Shown: one piece after another, positions 34,931 through 42,489 of the stretch
How positions within the stretch are numbered: the first letter of the stretch is position 1
Layout: each line of letters starts with the position of its first letter
Assembly (NCBI RefSeq): GCF_035712445.1
Contig: NZ_DASTAT010000081.1
Span: forward strand, 33,556-97,555
DNA from: Oligoflexus sp.
GTDB taxonomy: Bacteria; Bdellovibrionota_B; Oligoflexia; Oligoflexales; Oligoflexaceae
Length of the DNA stretch: 64,000 bases
Reading direction: 5' to 3'
The notes under the pieces: model-generated
The model's input: only the letters and a program-made list of their open reading frames with translations
The model's database searches: none
What the model was told of the DNA's origin: nothing
Position numbers and translations under genes: made by a program

Positions 34931-35536
34931 ATGTCCAGAGTACGCAGCAATCCCAACCGCCCCAAAAAAGGACAGGCCATAAAGGTTCAGCCAATCAGAC
35001 GTCTTGAAGATATTCGTGCCATCAAGCGCTTTTTGGCAGGTGATCCCCGAAACCTCGCCATTTTTACGCTTGGCATCAATTCGGCTCTGCGGGCATCGGA
35101 TCTTCTTCGCATTCGCATCGATCAGGTGAAAGGGCTCAGGCCCGGCGAAAGCTTCGAAGTGAAGGAAAAAAAGACCGGACAGTATCGCCGCGTGATGCTC
35201 AACAAGGTGAGCCATCGGGCGATCCAGGACTGGATTCAAAGCGTCAGGGATTGGGAGGAGAACGACTGGCTTTTTCCTTCGCGCAAGAGCAAAGGAAGGC
35301 TCCTTGTGCCCACTCTAACGGCCATGGTCAAAAGCTGGTGCCGCGCGATCAACCTCGCGGAAAACTATGGCAGCCATACGCTGAGAAAGACCTTCGGATA
35401 TCAGCAGCGGGTGACGTTTGGCCTTGGGACTGCGGAACTTATGTGGATTTACAATCACAGCTCAGAGCGCCAGACTCTTTCCTATCTTGGTATCGAGCAG
35501 GATGAGATCAGGGACGTTCACTGGAACGCCCTTTGA
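34931..35536 (+). CDS. Short tyrosine recombinase (catalytic domain only)
   Basis: Phage-integrase family recombinase of 201 residues, lacking the usual N-terminal SAM-like DNA-binding domain. Catalytic pattern seen: R in NSALRASDLL, K in EKKTGQ, HTLRKTFGY with H and R, and YNHSSERQTLSYLGI with H and the final Tyr nucleophile candidate. The basic N-terminus (RVRSNPNRPKKG) may take the place of the missing domain. Such short recombinases occur in fim-type inverters and in integrative cargo. Its site may be the inverted repeat directly upstream. It lies inside the Tni transposon between the metal genes and the sigma locus. Confidence 0.8.
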   Translation: MSRVRSNPNRPKKGQAIKVQPIRRLEDIRAIKRFLAGDPRNLAIFTLGINSALRASDLLRIRIDQVKGLRPGESFEVKEKKTGQYRRVMLNKVSHRAIQDWIQSVRDWEENDWLFPSRKSKGRLLVPTLTAMVKSWCRAINLAENYGSHTLRKTFGYQQRVTFGLGTAELMWIYNHSSERQTLSYLGIEQDEIRDVHWNAL

Positions 35537-35590
35537 GGGAACGAAAGGTTGTGTGGCCTGGGCTTCCAACCATAGCCCCACTTTCAAACC

Positions 35591-35749
35591 TTACGGGCAA
35601 TCAGGGCAGTCGCAATTGTCACAGTGATCGCACTGACAGTGTTCGCAGGCGCATGCTGAACAGGGGCAACTCTGAGCGGCCGATGCAACGGTGGCGACTG
35701 GACCAAGACTAAAGGTCAAGGTTAGAAGCTGAAGAGTTTTCATTAACAT
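35591..35749 (-). CDS. Exported metallothionein-like Cys-rich peptide
   Basis: A 52-residue peptide from the ATG at 35749, chosen because AAGGA lies seven bases upstream; the frame is open to 35872 but without a ribosome site. A signal peptide (MKTLQLLTLTFSLGPVATVASA) is followed by a mature tail of about 28 residues with ten Cys in CxC and CxxC spacing, plus His and Asp between them (CACEHCQC, DHCDNCDCPDC). This is metallothionein-like but exported, so it would bind metals in the periplasm. It is transcribed away from an ECF sigma factor with a membrane anti-sigma candidate, recalling sigma-controlled Cys-rich bufferin peptides, to which it has no clear sequence match. Confidence 0.8.
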   Translation of the reverse strand: MLMKTLQLLTLTFSLGPVATVASAAQSCPCSACACEHCQCDHCDNCDCPDCP

Positions 35750-35780
35750 ACTAATATCCTTAATTTTTGTGGCCGCTATA

Positions 35781-35797
35781 GAAGACGGATCGTCTTC
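35781..35797. promoter_or_regulatory. Palindrome in the leader of the Cys-rich peptide gene
   Basis: GAAGACG-GAT-CGTCTTC, a perfect 7-base inverted repeat 32 bases upstream of the peptide ATG, within the 171-base divergent gap to the sigma gene. It could be an operator or an RNA hairpin in the 5' leader. No ECF-type promoter could be assigned with certainty. Confidence 0.45.
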
Positions 35798-35920
35798 CGG
35801 GAGGCGGCATTTGCTATCGTCTACGCCATACCCAGACCAGATGTGACAGGGTGAGGTCACGAAATTGAACATCGGGTCGTATACTCTGTTGAAGTATCAG
35901 GATCAGGAGCAAGGGGGCAT

Positions 35921-36451
35921 GTGGACAATCGAAGCGACGAGACATTGTTAGACCTCTACTTCGCTGGTGATGCGGACGCTTTCAAGGTGTTCTTTGAGCG
36001 TCACGCTGGGCGCGTGGTGGGCTATGCGATGAGCAAGGGATTGAGACAGGAAATTGCACTGGAAGTGAGGCAGGATGCTTTTCTGCGCCTGCACAGGTCG
36101 ATTCATACCTACGAGAAAGGACGCCCTGCGCTGCCTTGGTTTTTTACTATTGTTCATAACTGTGTGATAGATGCGTTGCGCCAAGTAAAGCAGCTCGGCA
36201 ATCTCAGGTCGCAAATGATCGGGGAGCGAGGGACACCTGGGGTCGTTACCGGAACAGACTCCCTAATTGATTCGACCGGAACACTGGCAAGCCTTTCAGA
36301 GGAACAAAGAAAGGTTTTTGAAATGCGAGTGTTCAATGAACTGTCTTTCGCTGAAATCTCGGTTGAAACCGGCAAAACCGAGGTCTCCCTTCGGAAGGTT
36401 TTTGAAAGGGCGAGACGTAAAATACAGGGTATTTTGTCTGGGAGCGATTGA
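35921..36451 (+). CDS. ECF-type RNA polymerase sigma factor
   Basis: Extracytoplasmic-function sigma factor of 176 residues from a GTG start (ribosome site GGGGG just upstream). Region 2 covers about residues 20-90 (DADAFKVFFERHAGRVVGYA, FLRLHRSIHTY, WFFTIVHNCVIDALRQ); region 4 covers about 115-170 (LSEEQRKVFEMRVFNELSFAEIS, RKVFERARRKI). The next gene, one base on, encodes a multi-pass membrane protein that is probably its anti-sigma factor. The likely target is the divergent exported Cys-rich peptide gene and perhaps the metal operon, which is inference. Confidence 0.88.
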   Translation: MDNRSDETLLDLYFAGDADAFKVFFERHAGRVVGYAMSKGLRQEIALEVRQDAFLRLHRSIHTYEKGRPALPWFFTIVHNCVIDALRQVKQLGNLRSQMIGERGTPGVVTGTDSLIDSTGTLASLSEEQRKVFEMRVFNELSFAEISVETGKTEVSLRKVFERARRKIQGILSGSD

Positions 36452-36452
36452 T

Positions 36453-36989
36453 ATGGAAACGGAAAAGATGAAAGATCAGGAATTGATGACCTTCATGAAT
36501 GCAGTAGCGCCGGACCAGAACGGTTCGCAGGTGCCGCTTTCCATCGTCAAAGACCTGGTTATCTCCAAAGCAAGGATCGGGATGGTCTACCTTGTTGGAA
36601 GCATTGCTGGGTATTTTTTAACTCTGGTTGTTTGCGCTCAATGCTCGATCGGTCTGTCGCCCTTAGCGTGGAAGACAGCAGGTCTGATTCAGAGCATGCC
36701 TGATCCGTGGTGCGCACTCATATGCGGCTCGATCTTTGGGGTCTCCCCGTTTGTGGCATCTCTTGTTCTCCTGACCCGCTTTCAGCACCGTTTCCTGCTT
36801 TTTCGTATGACATGGATACCGATCCTTGTCCCGGCCATTGCATGCGCTATTCTCACAGTTTTTGGTGCCGGCCACGACTGGTCATGGCACGGCTATTGGA
36901 TGCTTGCGGCGGTCCTCACTCCCTATCTTTTGGAAATGTTTGCTGGCACCGTGCTTAAACAAGCAAGGTGGCGGCCTAATCCGGCCTGA
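36453..36989 (+). CDS. Multi-pass membrane protein, probable anti-sigma factor
   Basis: A 178-residue inner-membrane protein beginning one base after the sigma stop. The N-terminal ~45 residues are cytoplasmic and charged, followed by four transmembrane segments (MVYLVGSIAGYFLTLVV, ALICGSIFGVSPFVASLVLL, WIPILVPAIACAILTVF, YWMLAAVLTPYLLEMFAG). Size, topology and coupling fit NrsF/DUF1109-like anti-sigma factors that hold an ECF sigma at the membrane until a metal or similar stress. Cys and His in the loops (CAQCS; GHDWSWHG) could sense metal. Confidence 0.68.
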   Translation: METEKMKDQELMTFMNAVAPDQNGSQVPLSIVKDLVISKARIGMVYLVGSIAGYFLTLVVCAQCSIGLSPLAWKTAGLIQSMPDPWCALICGSIFGVSPFVASLVLLTRFQHRFLLFRMTWIPILVPAIACAILTVFGAGHDWSWHGYWMLAAVLTPYLLEMFAGTVLKQARWRPNPA

Positions 36990-37024
36990 TCCGTATCCAT
37001 GAAGTCAGAATGGACGAGAGGTGC

Positions 37025-37387
37025 TTATAAACGACCGTCTGCATTTTCTGGATCGGACGGCTTCTTTTTAGGAGGAAAAAGCCTGTCCACGAGGCCCGGA
37101 TCTTCCGCCAGGGCCTTATCCAGTTCCTCCGTAGCGCGAAGCATGCGCATTGCAACTGTCATCTCCCTGAGATGCGCAATCGATTGACCAGTGCCTTTCG
37201 CCAGGATTTTCAGAGTTTCGTCAGGGGGATTGAAGCTAAGCTGGTCGGCCTCAGCACGTTCAAGGTTTAAAACCCGAAGGCAAAAAATTTCATAGGAAAT
37301 GTCATAAGAGTTTGCGATTCGCCGTATCCACTGACGTAGCAGATCATAAGGCCCGGGTGTTGGATGAAGTGGCCATCTATCGCTCAT
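37025..37387 (-). CDS. TniQ-like protein 3 of a tandem set
   Basis: A 120-residue protein with the N-terminal TniQ pattern WPLHPTP-x4-LLRQWIRRIANSYDIS and then FCLRVLNL. TniQ proteins are target-selection or accessory factors of Tn7/Tn5053-like transposons. Full-length TniQ proteins are longer (about 400 residues) and carry zinc-binding Cys; these are missing here. Last gene of the tniABQ operon, 15 bases after copy 2. Its C-terminus (PPKKKPSDPENADGRL) differs from the other copies. Convergent with the anti-sigma gene. Confidence 0.68.
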   Translation of the reverse strand: MSDRWPLHPTPGPYDLLRQWIRRIANSYDISYEIFCLRVLNLERAEADQLSFNPPDETLKILAKGTGQSIAHLREMTVAMRMLRATEELDKALAEDPGLVDRLFPPKKKPSDPENADGRL

Positions 37388-37402
37388 GGTTTTAAAATCC
37401 TT

Positions 37403-37735
37403 TCAACTCCTCGGCAATAAACTTTTGAATCTTCGCATAAAGCGCACCATCTCTGGGTCCCCAGCTTCCAATGCCACCATCCTTCGCCGCGTCCGCGCAG
37501 GAAGAGTCATCTCACGCAAGCGCTCGATCGGCTGCCTTGTACCTTTTGAAAGAATCTCAAGGGCTTTATCACCTGGCTTTCGGTCGATCTGGGTTATTTC
37601 ATCGCGACTGAGGTATAAAACTTTCTGGTAAAATATCCTGGATGAAATGCCATAAGATTCCGCGATCCGGCGTATCCATTCACTCAAAAGCTCATCATCC
37701 CATGGCACTGGATGGAGAGGCCAGTTTTCGCTCAT
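37403..37735 (-). CDS. TniQ-like protein 2 of a tandem set
   Basis: A 110-residue paralogue with WPLHPVPWDDELLSEWIRRIAESYGIS at the N-terminus, then ILSKGTRQPIERLREMTL, which recurs in copy 1 (ILSKGTRQPIELLRE). The ATG at 37735 overlaps the stop of copy 1 by four bases (ATGA). Same truncated TniQ build as its neighbours. The three copies differ at about half their positions, so they are old duplicates that were kept, which suggests distinct roles or a hetero-oligomer. Confidence 0.7.
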   Translation of the reverse strand: MSENWPLHPVPWDDELLSEWIRRIAESYGISSRIFYQKVLYLSRDEITQIDRKPGDKALEILSKGTRQPIERLREMTLPARTRRRMVALEAGDPEMVRFMRRFKSLLPRS

Positions 37736-38082
37736 ATCGGCAAGGGCCACCCTTCCCCGGCCAAATTCTTTGTAATCTTCCAAATAAGCTCTGGATCTCC
37801 GCTCCCACCTTTTTCCAGCTCTTTCTCAATCAAGTGTGATTGAGCAGTAACATTCCGCTCTCGCAGCAGCTCGATCGGTTGCCTTGTGCCTTTTGATAAT
37901 ATGTCCAGCGTTTTTTCGCTTGGCTGGTAGTCAAGATGAAGCCTTTCAATTCGATCAAGACCCAAAACCCTTTGACAAAAGTCGTAATAGGAGACGCCAT
38001 AAACTTTTGCAATGCGACGTATCCACTGGCTCAATAGTTCATGATCGTAAGGTGTTGGATGGAGCGGCCAGCCTTCACTCAT
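37732..38082 (-). CDS. tniQ: TniQ-like protein 1 of a tandem set
   Basis: A 116-residue protein, first of three tandem TniQ-like genes. The start at 38082 (MSEGWPLHPTP) overlaps the tniB stop by ATGA. The motif WPLHPTPYDHELLSQWIRRIAKVYGV is the standard TniQ beginning (P-x-P-x-E-L-L-S-x-W-I-x-R-I-A). The protein stops after about a third of the usual TniQ length, so only the HTH-bearing N-terminal region is present. Small TniQ proteins of this kind occur in some CRISPR-associated and other Tn7-like systems. Confidence 0.72.
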   Translation of the reverse strand: MSEGWPLHPTPYDHELLSQWIRRIAKVYGVSYYDFCQRVLGLDRIERLHLDYQPSEKTLDILSKGTRQPIELLRERNVTAQSHLIEKELEKGGSGDPELIWKITKNLAGEGWPLPI

Positions 38083-38975
38083 ATTCTGACACTCTCGTAA
38101 ACCCGGCGACGGGCCTGGGGACCAAGATATTCGACCCGCGAGAGAATTTCGCAGTCGAGGCATTCGTGCCCGCTCGTGATGGCGAGTTCCGCCCCACGTC
38201 TCAGGAATGTTGAAATCTCGCCAATGGTCCCTTCTGTTTTTTCAAGTATCATCTGCCTTACATCGTCCGCCAGAAGGTTTGATGGCTTTTTAAGCGGCAA
38301 TATCCCTGTGAAACTGGCAAGGAGCCTTGCGAATTCCACGTCGTCACTCCAGGTTGGAAGGACCAGCGGTTCAAACCTGTTTTCAAGCTGGTTATCGGTG
38401 CGAATGGCCAGGTACGCATCCTTGATCCCAACCCCGACTATGGAAAGCCGGAGTTCATTGCCGATAAACCTCAGAAGGTTCAAAAACTCCTGCTGTTTTG
38501 AATTGGAACCGCTTAATAGATTATGAATCTCATCGATGATCAGAACCCTTGTATCGATGCTCCCGAGGATTCTCAAGACGGTCTGCTCGATGGCTGCCGG
38601 TATCCGATAGTTCAGATAGGGCATATTGATGGCTCTCAAGAGGGCGGTATAGAACCGGCCCGGGCTGGGATCGGATGGCATCTGCATGATAACAACGGGT
38701 ACAATATCGTGTTGGCCACAGCTTGATACCATTTGCGGATGCTTGCGCTTGAATTTTTCCACGATCATGGTTTTTCCGTTGTTGGTCGGGCCGATGATCA
38801 TAAGGTTCGGCATACGAACACGCTTTGGATGCGCGAGGAGCGCATGCAGCTTGTCCAAAGCCCGGTTGGCTGTTCCATATCCGATCCACCAATCGGAATG
38901 AATGGCGCTGATCCGCTCATTTTGAGGGAGTTCCATGAGATCATACACATGAGGTAAAAGATGGTTCATCGCCAT
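38079..38975 (-). CDS. tniB: TniB transposition ATPase
   Basis: AAA+ ATPase of 298 residues that activates TniA and selects targets, comparable to TnsC. Walker A IIGPTNNGKTM at about residues 60-70, Walker B VLIIDEIHNLL at about 144-154, sensor region FLNLLRFIGNELRLSIVGVG. The start (38975 or the second Met at 38969) overlaps the end of tniA by ten bases. Length is normal for TniB. Confidence 0.92.
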   Translation of the reverse strand: MAMNHLLPHVYDLMELPQNERISAIHSDWWIGYGTANRALDKLHALLAHPKRVRMPNLMIIGPTNNGKTMIVEKFKRKHPQMVSSCGQHDIVPVVIMQMPSDPSPGRFYTALLRAINMPYLNYRIPAAIEQTVLRILGSIDTRVLIIDEIHNLLSGSNSKQQEFLNLLRFIGNELRLSIVGVGIKDAYLAIRTDNQLENRFEPLVLPTWSDDVEFARLLASFTGILPLKKPSNLLADDVRQMILEKTEGTIGEISTFLRRGAELAITSGHECLDCEILSRVEYLGPQARRRVYESVRI

Positions 38976-40585
38976 GTTTCCACATCTGGAAATGGTTCAA
39001 CATGGGACAGGGCTGGTGACAGAGCCTTCGTGGAGTTTTCCTGTCCCTGCTTTCTATTTTGTCTGGTAGCAGGCCGCTTCTCCCGTCTGCGCCGCTCCTT
39101 GCTGGTCATGCGTTTTCCCTCGTCCTCAATTTTTCGCATTTCCTCAATAGCAGAAAAAATCTGCTCTTCTGTGACATCGGTCTTCGCACGTCTAATGTTT
39201 TTGGTTGCAGCGCGATGCTCATAAAGACTGATGGGTGGACGGTAAATGGACCTATAAGGAACTCTGATATAACCATTGCCATCCGGGTCGGAAACATAGA
39301 CCTGACCAAGATCCCGGGGATCGCGGCGGATGATGAGCTTGCCAAAATCAAGTCGTCTCGGAATGAGTGATGCAAGGCTGTTTGAGTAGTATAAAATATG
39401 GTCGAGAAGGATTCCCTCGCGCTGAAGAGTTCGCCTGTATATGGGCAGGAAATCCAGTTTCACACTCGCTTCATCGAAGACTTTTGCTGTAAAGCCACTT
39501 TTATATGCTTCGTCCAGCTTCTGGAATGGACTCTGCCCGAGACCTCTGTGGGGTGCATTGTGATAAAATTTCGTGATTGCGACGAGCAGCCATTTCTCAA
39601 GCTCTTTTATGGTAAGGCATGCAAGTTTTTCAGAAGCATATGATCCACGTTCCCGAATGTTGGAGAAAGTTGTGCCAGGAATTTCGTGCACCAGTTTCAT
39701 AAGTGTTCCGAGAACACGCTCCACAATCCCGCCATAGTGAGGTCTGCCGGGTGGCCTGTAATGAATTTTTATACCGTGCTGAGAGCAGCCCCGTTCAAAG
39801 GCTTCGCCATGAAATTCACTGCCGTTATCAACGTGGATACATGCGGGCTTGCCATGGAGCGGCCATTCTGCGTCTATCTCATGCTCCAGCAGCCAGCTTG
39901 TTTTGTTGGCAATGATGCTTGTGATGCAGAGCGCGACCGAGGTTGCCGACGGCGGGTCAAGGCTTAGATAAAAACCTGGGACGCATCGGCTGAAAACGTC
40001 GATGGCCAGCGTCAGATATGGACGACCAATCGGTTTTCGCTCCTGGCTGTCAACGATAATAAGATCGACAGGCGTATGATCAATCTGCACGATATCAAGC
40101 GGCTCCGACGCTTCAAGGCTGCTTTGCCTGGAGGATTTGGTCATCTTCGATAGCGGTTCCCGTTTCGCGAGTTCCCCAGGATCAAGCTTTCCGATCCGCC
40201 GCCATAAAGTGCAGGAAGACGGTGGCTTCAGGCCCTGGCTTTTGGCCCGCCGGAGAACTTCTCGGTACGCTGCTGCAACCGATGGCCGCTGCCTGCTGCA
40301 ATAGACTTCCATTACAACCTCGCTAACGAGGCGTTCCTGGTCAACCTTTGTGCGTGGTTTTCCCCTGCCTCCCGAGGATTTACCGGGCACGAGCGAGGAC
40401 GTTGAGGCATGGCTTCGGTATCGTTTGATCAGTTCATAGACCTGACGGGGGGATAATTCCAGCTCACTTGCTGCGCTTTCGACAGATTGCTGTGAGCATG
40501 CGGGCAATCGAGCAAGCTCAGCGATAACTGATACCCTACGCTCAGCCTCCTGCCATAAATCTTTTGGATACTCTGACAGATCCAT
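38966..40585 (-). CDS. tniA: TniA DDE transposase
   Basis: Integrase-like transposase of 539 residues for the Tni element. N-terminal HTH regions (AASELELSPRQVYELIKRY), then the rve catalytic core with D in IVQIDHTPVD (about 167), D in HVDNGSEFHG (about 252) and E in GGIVERVLGTL (about 290), and a C-terminal Mu-type beta-barrel. Basic C-terminal tail (SKERRRREKRPATRQNRKQ). It lies nearest the right end with its repeats, and is the first gene of tniABQ. Intact. Confidence 0.93.
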   Translation of the reverse strand: MDLSEYPKDLWQEAERRVSVIAELARLPACSQQSVESAASELELSPRQVYELIKRYRSHASTSSLVPGKSSGGRGKPRTKVDQERLVSEVVMEVYCSRQRPSVAAAYREVLRRAKSQGLKPPSSCTLWRRIGKLDPGELAKREPLSKMTKSSRQSSLEASEPLDIVQIDHTPVDLIIVDSQERKPIGRPYLTLAIDVFSRCVPGFYLSLDPPSATSVALCITSIIANKTSWLLEHEIDAEWPLHGKPACIHVDNGSEFHGEAFERGCSQHGIKIHYRPPGRPHYGGIVERVLGTLMKLVHEIPGTTFSNIRERGSYASEKLACLTIKELEKWLLVAITKFYHNAPHRGLGQSPFQKLDEAYKSGFTAKVFDEASVKLDFLPIYRRTLQREGILLDHILYYSNSLASLIPRRLDFGKLIIRRDPRDLGQVYVSDPDGNGYIRVPYRSIYRPPISLYEHRAATKNIRRAKTDVTEEQIFSAIEEMRKIEDEGKRMTSKERRRREKRPATRQNRKQGQENSTKALSPALSHVEPFPDVETWR

Positions 40586-40597
40586 TTCTGACTCCCC

Positions 40598-40745
40598 GAA
40601 GGGGGGGATTTTTGAAGACGACTTTGAAAGAAAAGCTGCCTACTGAATCCGACTTTGAAAGATTGAAGTCAACTTTGAAAAATCCCCATGTCTTAAGTGA
40701 TTGAAAATATTGACCCCGTACTGAAGTCGACTTTGAAATCTGACA
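40598..40745 (-). repeat. Right end of Tni transposon with four transposase-site repeats
   Basis: Read on the minus strand from the terminal TGTCAG at 40745, the core TTTCAAAGT appears four times (around 40731, 40669, 40651 and 40619), at unequal spacing. The first 26 bases equal the left end. The higher number of sites than at the left end resembles the asymmetric ends of Tn7-like elements. tniA promoter elements must also lie here. Confidence 0.82.
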
Positions 40746-41009
40746 CGAAAGGCGGCGAAGCTCCGCCGTTAATCCGTCCGCCGGAGATCTCGCCCAGGCA
40801 GGCTGAAGGCCGAGCAAGCCTGACAGGCCCGAAAAGCCCGGCACGGGCGTCGGCGGCGATGACGGCGGCGGCATTATCCAGGGTTGATGATGGAAGTGGA
40901 GGATATCGACAACCTCTCGCGCAACCAAGACATCGCGGTCGGACTGCAAGTGATCTTGAAGCCACGGGCCCGTCCCACCCCGACATGGACCTCGATGCCC
41001 GAACGGACG
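40746..41009. other. Integron 3'-conserved-segment remainder, no gene assigned
   Basis: 264 GC-rich bases between the Tni right end and the orf5 stop. Part of the class 1 integron 3'-conserved segment downstream of orf5, cut off by the Tni end. Open frames here are short and unconvincing. Confidence 0.5.
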
Positions 41010-41510
41010 TTAGATTTCGAGTTCTAGGCGTTCTGCGATGAAGGTTGGATCCCAGCCGGGATTGAAAGTGTCGACGTGGGTGAATCCGAGCCGCTCGTAT
41101 AGGCCACGCAGGTTCGGGTGGCAGTCGAGCCGCAGCTTGGCGCACCCCTGCGTTCGCGCGGCATGGCGGCAAGCCTCGATCAGCGCGGAGCTGACACCCC
41201 GGCCCGCATGTGTCCGTCGCACCGCGAGCTTGTGCAGATATGCGGCCTCCCCCTTGAGGGCGTCGGGCCAGAACTCGGGATCCTCGGCCGACAAGGTGCA
41301 ACAGCCGACGATGCCGTCGCTGCAACTCGCGACTAGGAGCTCGGATCTCAGGACGAAGGTCTCCGCGAATGTCCGGTCGATCCGCGCGACGTCCCAGGCG
41401 GGCGTTCCCTTGGCGGACATCCACGCCGCAGCGTCGTGCATCAGCCGCACAACCTCGTCGATATCACCCGAGCAGGCGACCCGAACGTTCGGAGGCTCCT
41501 CGCTGTCCAT
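41010..41510 (-). CDS. orf5: Orf5 GNAT acetyltransferase of integron 3'-CS
   Basis: A 166-residue GNAT-fold protein, the orf5 normally found behind sul1 in class 1 integrons. The acetyl-CoA-binding region reads LAVRRTHAGRGVSSALIEAC (motif A, RxxGxG/A form) followed by LRLDCHPNLRGLYERLGF (motif B). Substrate is not known; it is carried along with sul1. Complete and in the usual orientation and distance from sul1 (128 bases). Confidence 0.9.
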   Translation of the reverse strand: MDSEEPPNVRVACSGDIDEVVRLMHDAAAWMSAKGTPAWDVARIDRTFAETFVLRSELLVASCSDGIVGCCTLSAEDPEFWPDALKGEAAYLHKLAVRRTHAGRGVSSALIEACRHAARTQGCAKLRLDCHPNLRGLYERLGFTHVDTFNPGWDPTFIAERLELEI

Positions 41511-41637
41511 TCGCTCCCCTGGCGCGGTATGAACCGCCGCCTCATAGTGCAGTTTGATCCTGACGAGCCCAGCATGTCTGCGCCCACCTTCGCGGAACCT
41601 GACCAGGGTCCGCTAGCGGGCGGCCGGAAGGTGAATG

Positions 41638-42489
41638 CTAGGCATGATCTAACCCTCGGTCTCTGGCGTCGCGACTGCGAAATTTCGCGAGGGTTTCCGA
41701 GAAGGTGATTGCGCTTCGCAGATCTCCAGGCGCGTGGGTGCGGACGTAGTCAGCGCCATTGCCGATCGCGTGAAGTTCCGCCGCAAGGCTCGCTGGACCC
41801 AGATCCTTTACAGGAAGGCCAACGGTGGCGCCCAAGAAGGATTTCCGCGACACCGAGACCAATAGCGGAAGCCCCAACGCCGACTTCAGCTTTTGAAGGT
41901 TCGACAGCACGTGCAGCGATGTTTCCGGTGCGGGGCTCAAGAAAAATCCCATCCCCGGATCGAGGATGAGCCGGTCGGCAGCGACCCCGCTCCGTCGCAA
42001 GGCGGAAACCCGCGCCTCGAAGAACCGCACAATCTCGTCGAGCGCGTCTTCGGGTCGAAGGTGACCGGTGCGGGTGGCGATGCCATCCCGCTGCGCTGAG
42101 TGCATAACCACCAGCCTGCAGTCCGCCTCAGCAATATCGGGATAGAGCGCAGGGTCAGGAAATCCTTGGATATCGTTCAGGTAGCCCACGCCGCGCTTGA
42201 GCGCATAGCGCTGGGTTTCCGGTTGGAAGCTGTCGATTGAAACACGGTGCATCTGATCGGACAGGGCGTCTAAGAGCGGCGCAATACGTCTGATCTCATC
42301 GGCCGGCGATACAGGCCTCGCGTCCGGATGGCTGGCGGCCGGTCCGACATCCACGACGTCTGATCCGACTCGCAGCATTTCGATCGCCGCGGTGACAGCG
42401 CCGGCGGGGTCTAGCCGCCGGCTCTCATCGAAGAAGGAGTCCTCGGTGAGATTCAGAATGCCGAACACCGTCACCCTGCTGCGTAACAT
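41638..42489 (-). CDS. sul1: Sul1 sulfonamide-resistant dihydropteroate synthase, fused to ORF-11
   Basis: Drug-insensitive dihydropteroate synthase (folate synthesis, cytoplasm) giving sulfonamide resistance. The protein VTVFGILNLTEDSFFDESRR onward matches Sul1 to its end DHA. The normal ATG is absent: the frame starts at the ATG at 42489 with codons for MLRSR, which belong to ORF-11 of attI1, so the product is 283 residues in place of 279. ORF-11 has a strong ribosome site (GGAGCAGCAACG before the ATG). qacE-delta-1 and all cassettes are deleted. Transcription should come directly from the Pc promoter inside intI1. Confidence 0.96.
   Translation of the reverse strand: MLRSRVTVFGILNLTEDSFFDESRRLDPAGAVTAAIEMLRVGSDVVDVGPAASHPDARPVSPADEIRRIAPLLDALSDQMHRVSIDSFQPETQRYALKRGVGYLNDIQGFPDPALYPDIAEADCRLVVMHSAQRDGIATRTGHLRPEDALDEIVRFFEARVSALRRSGVAADRLILDPGMGFFLSPAPETSLHVLSNLQKLKSALGLPLLVSVSRKSFLGATVGLPVKDLGPASLAAELHAIGNGADYVRTHAPGDLRSAITFSETLAKFRSRDARDRGLDHA

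Larger units (their letters stand above)
25045..40745. mobile_element. 15.7-kb Tni (Tn5053/Tn402-like) metal-resistance transposon
   Basis: Identical 26-base terminal inverted repeats, starting TGTCAGATTTCAAAGTCGAC, lie at 25045-25070 and 40720-40745. Each end has further copies of the core TTTCAAAGTC: two at the left end, four at the right. tniA, tniB and three tniQ-like genes are at the right end, and the cargo is czcCBA, a P-type ATPase, a tyrosine recombinase and an ECF sigma locus. The flanking five bases differ (TTGCA and CGAAA), so one flank was changed after insertion. Tn5053-like elements favour res sites, matching the position just upstream of tnpA. Confidence 0.85.

Noticed and set aside
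36267-36452. N-terminal extension of the anti-sigma candidate
   Set aside because: It overlaps region 4 of the sigma gene in another frame; the ATG at 36453 gives a normal coupled start.
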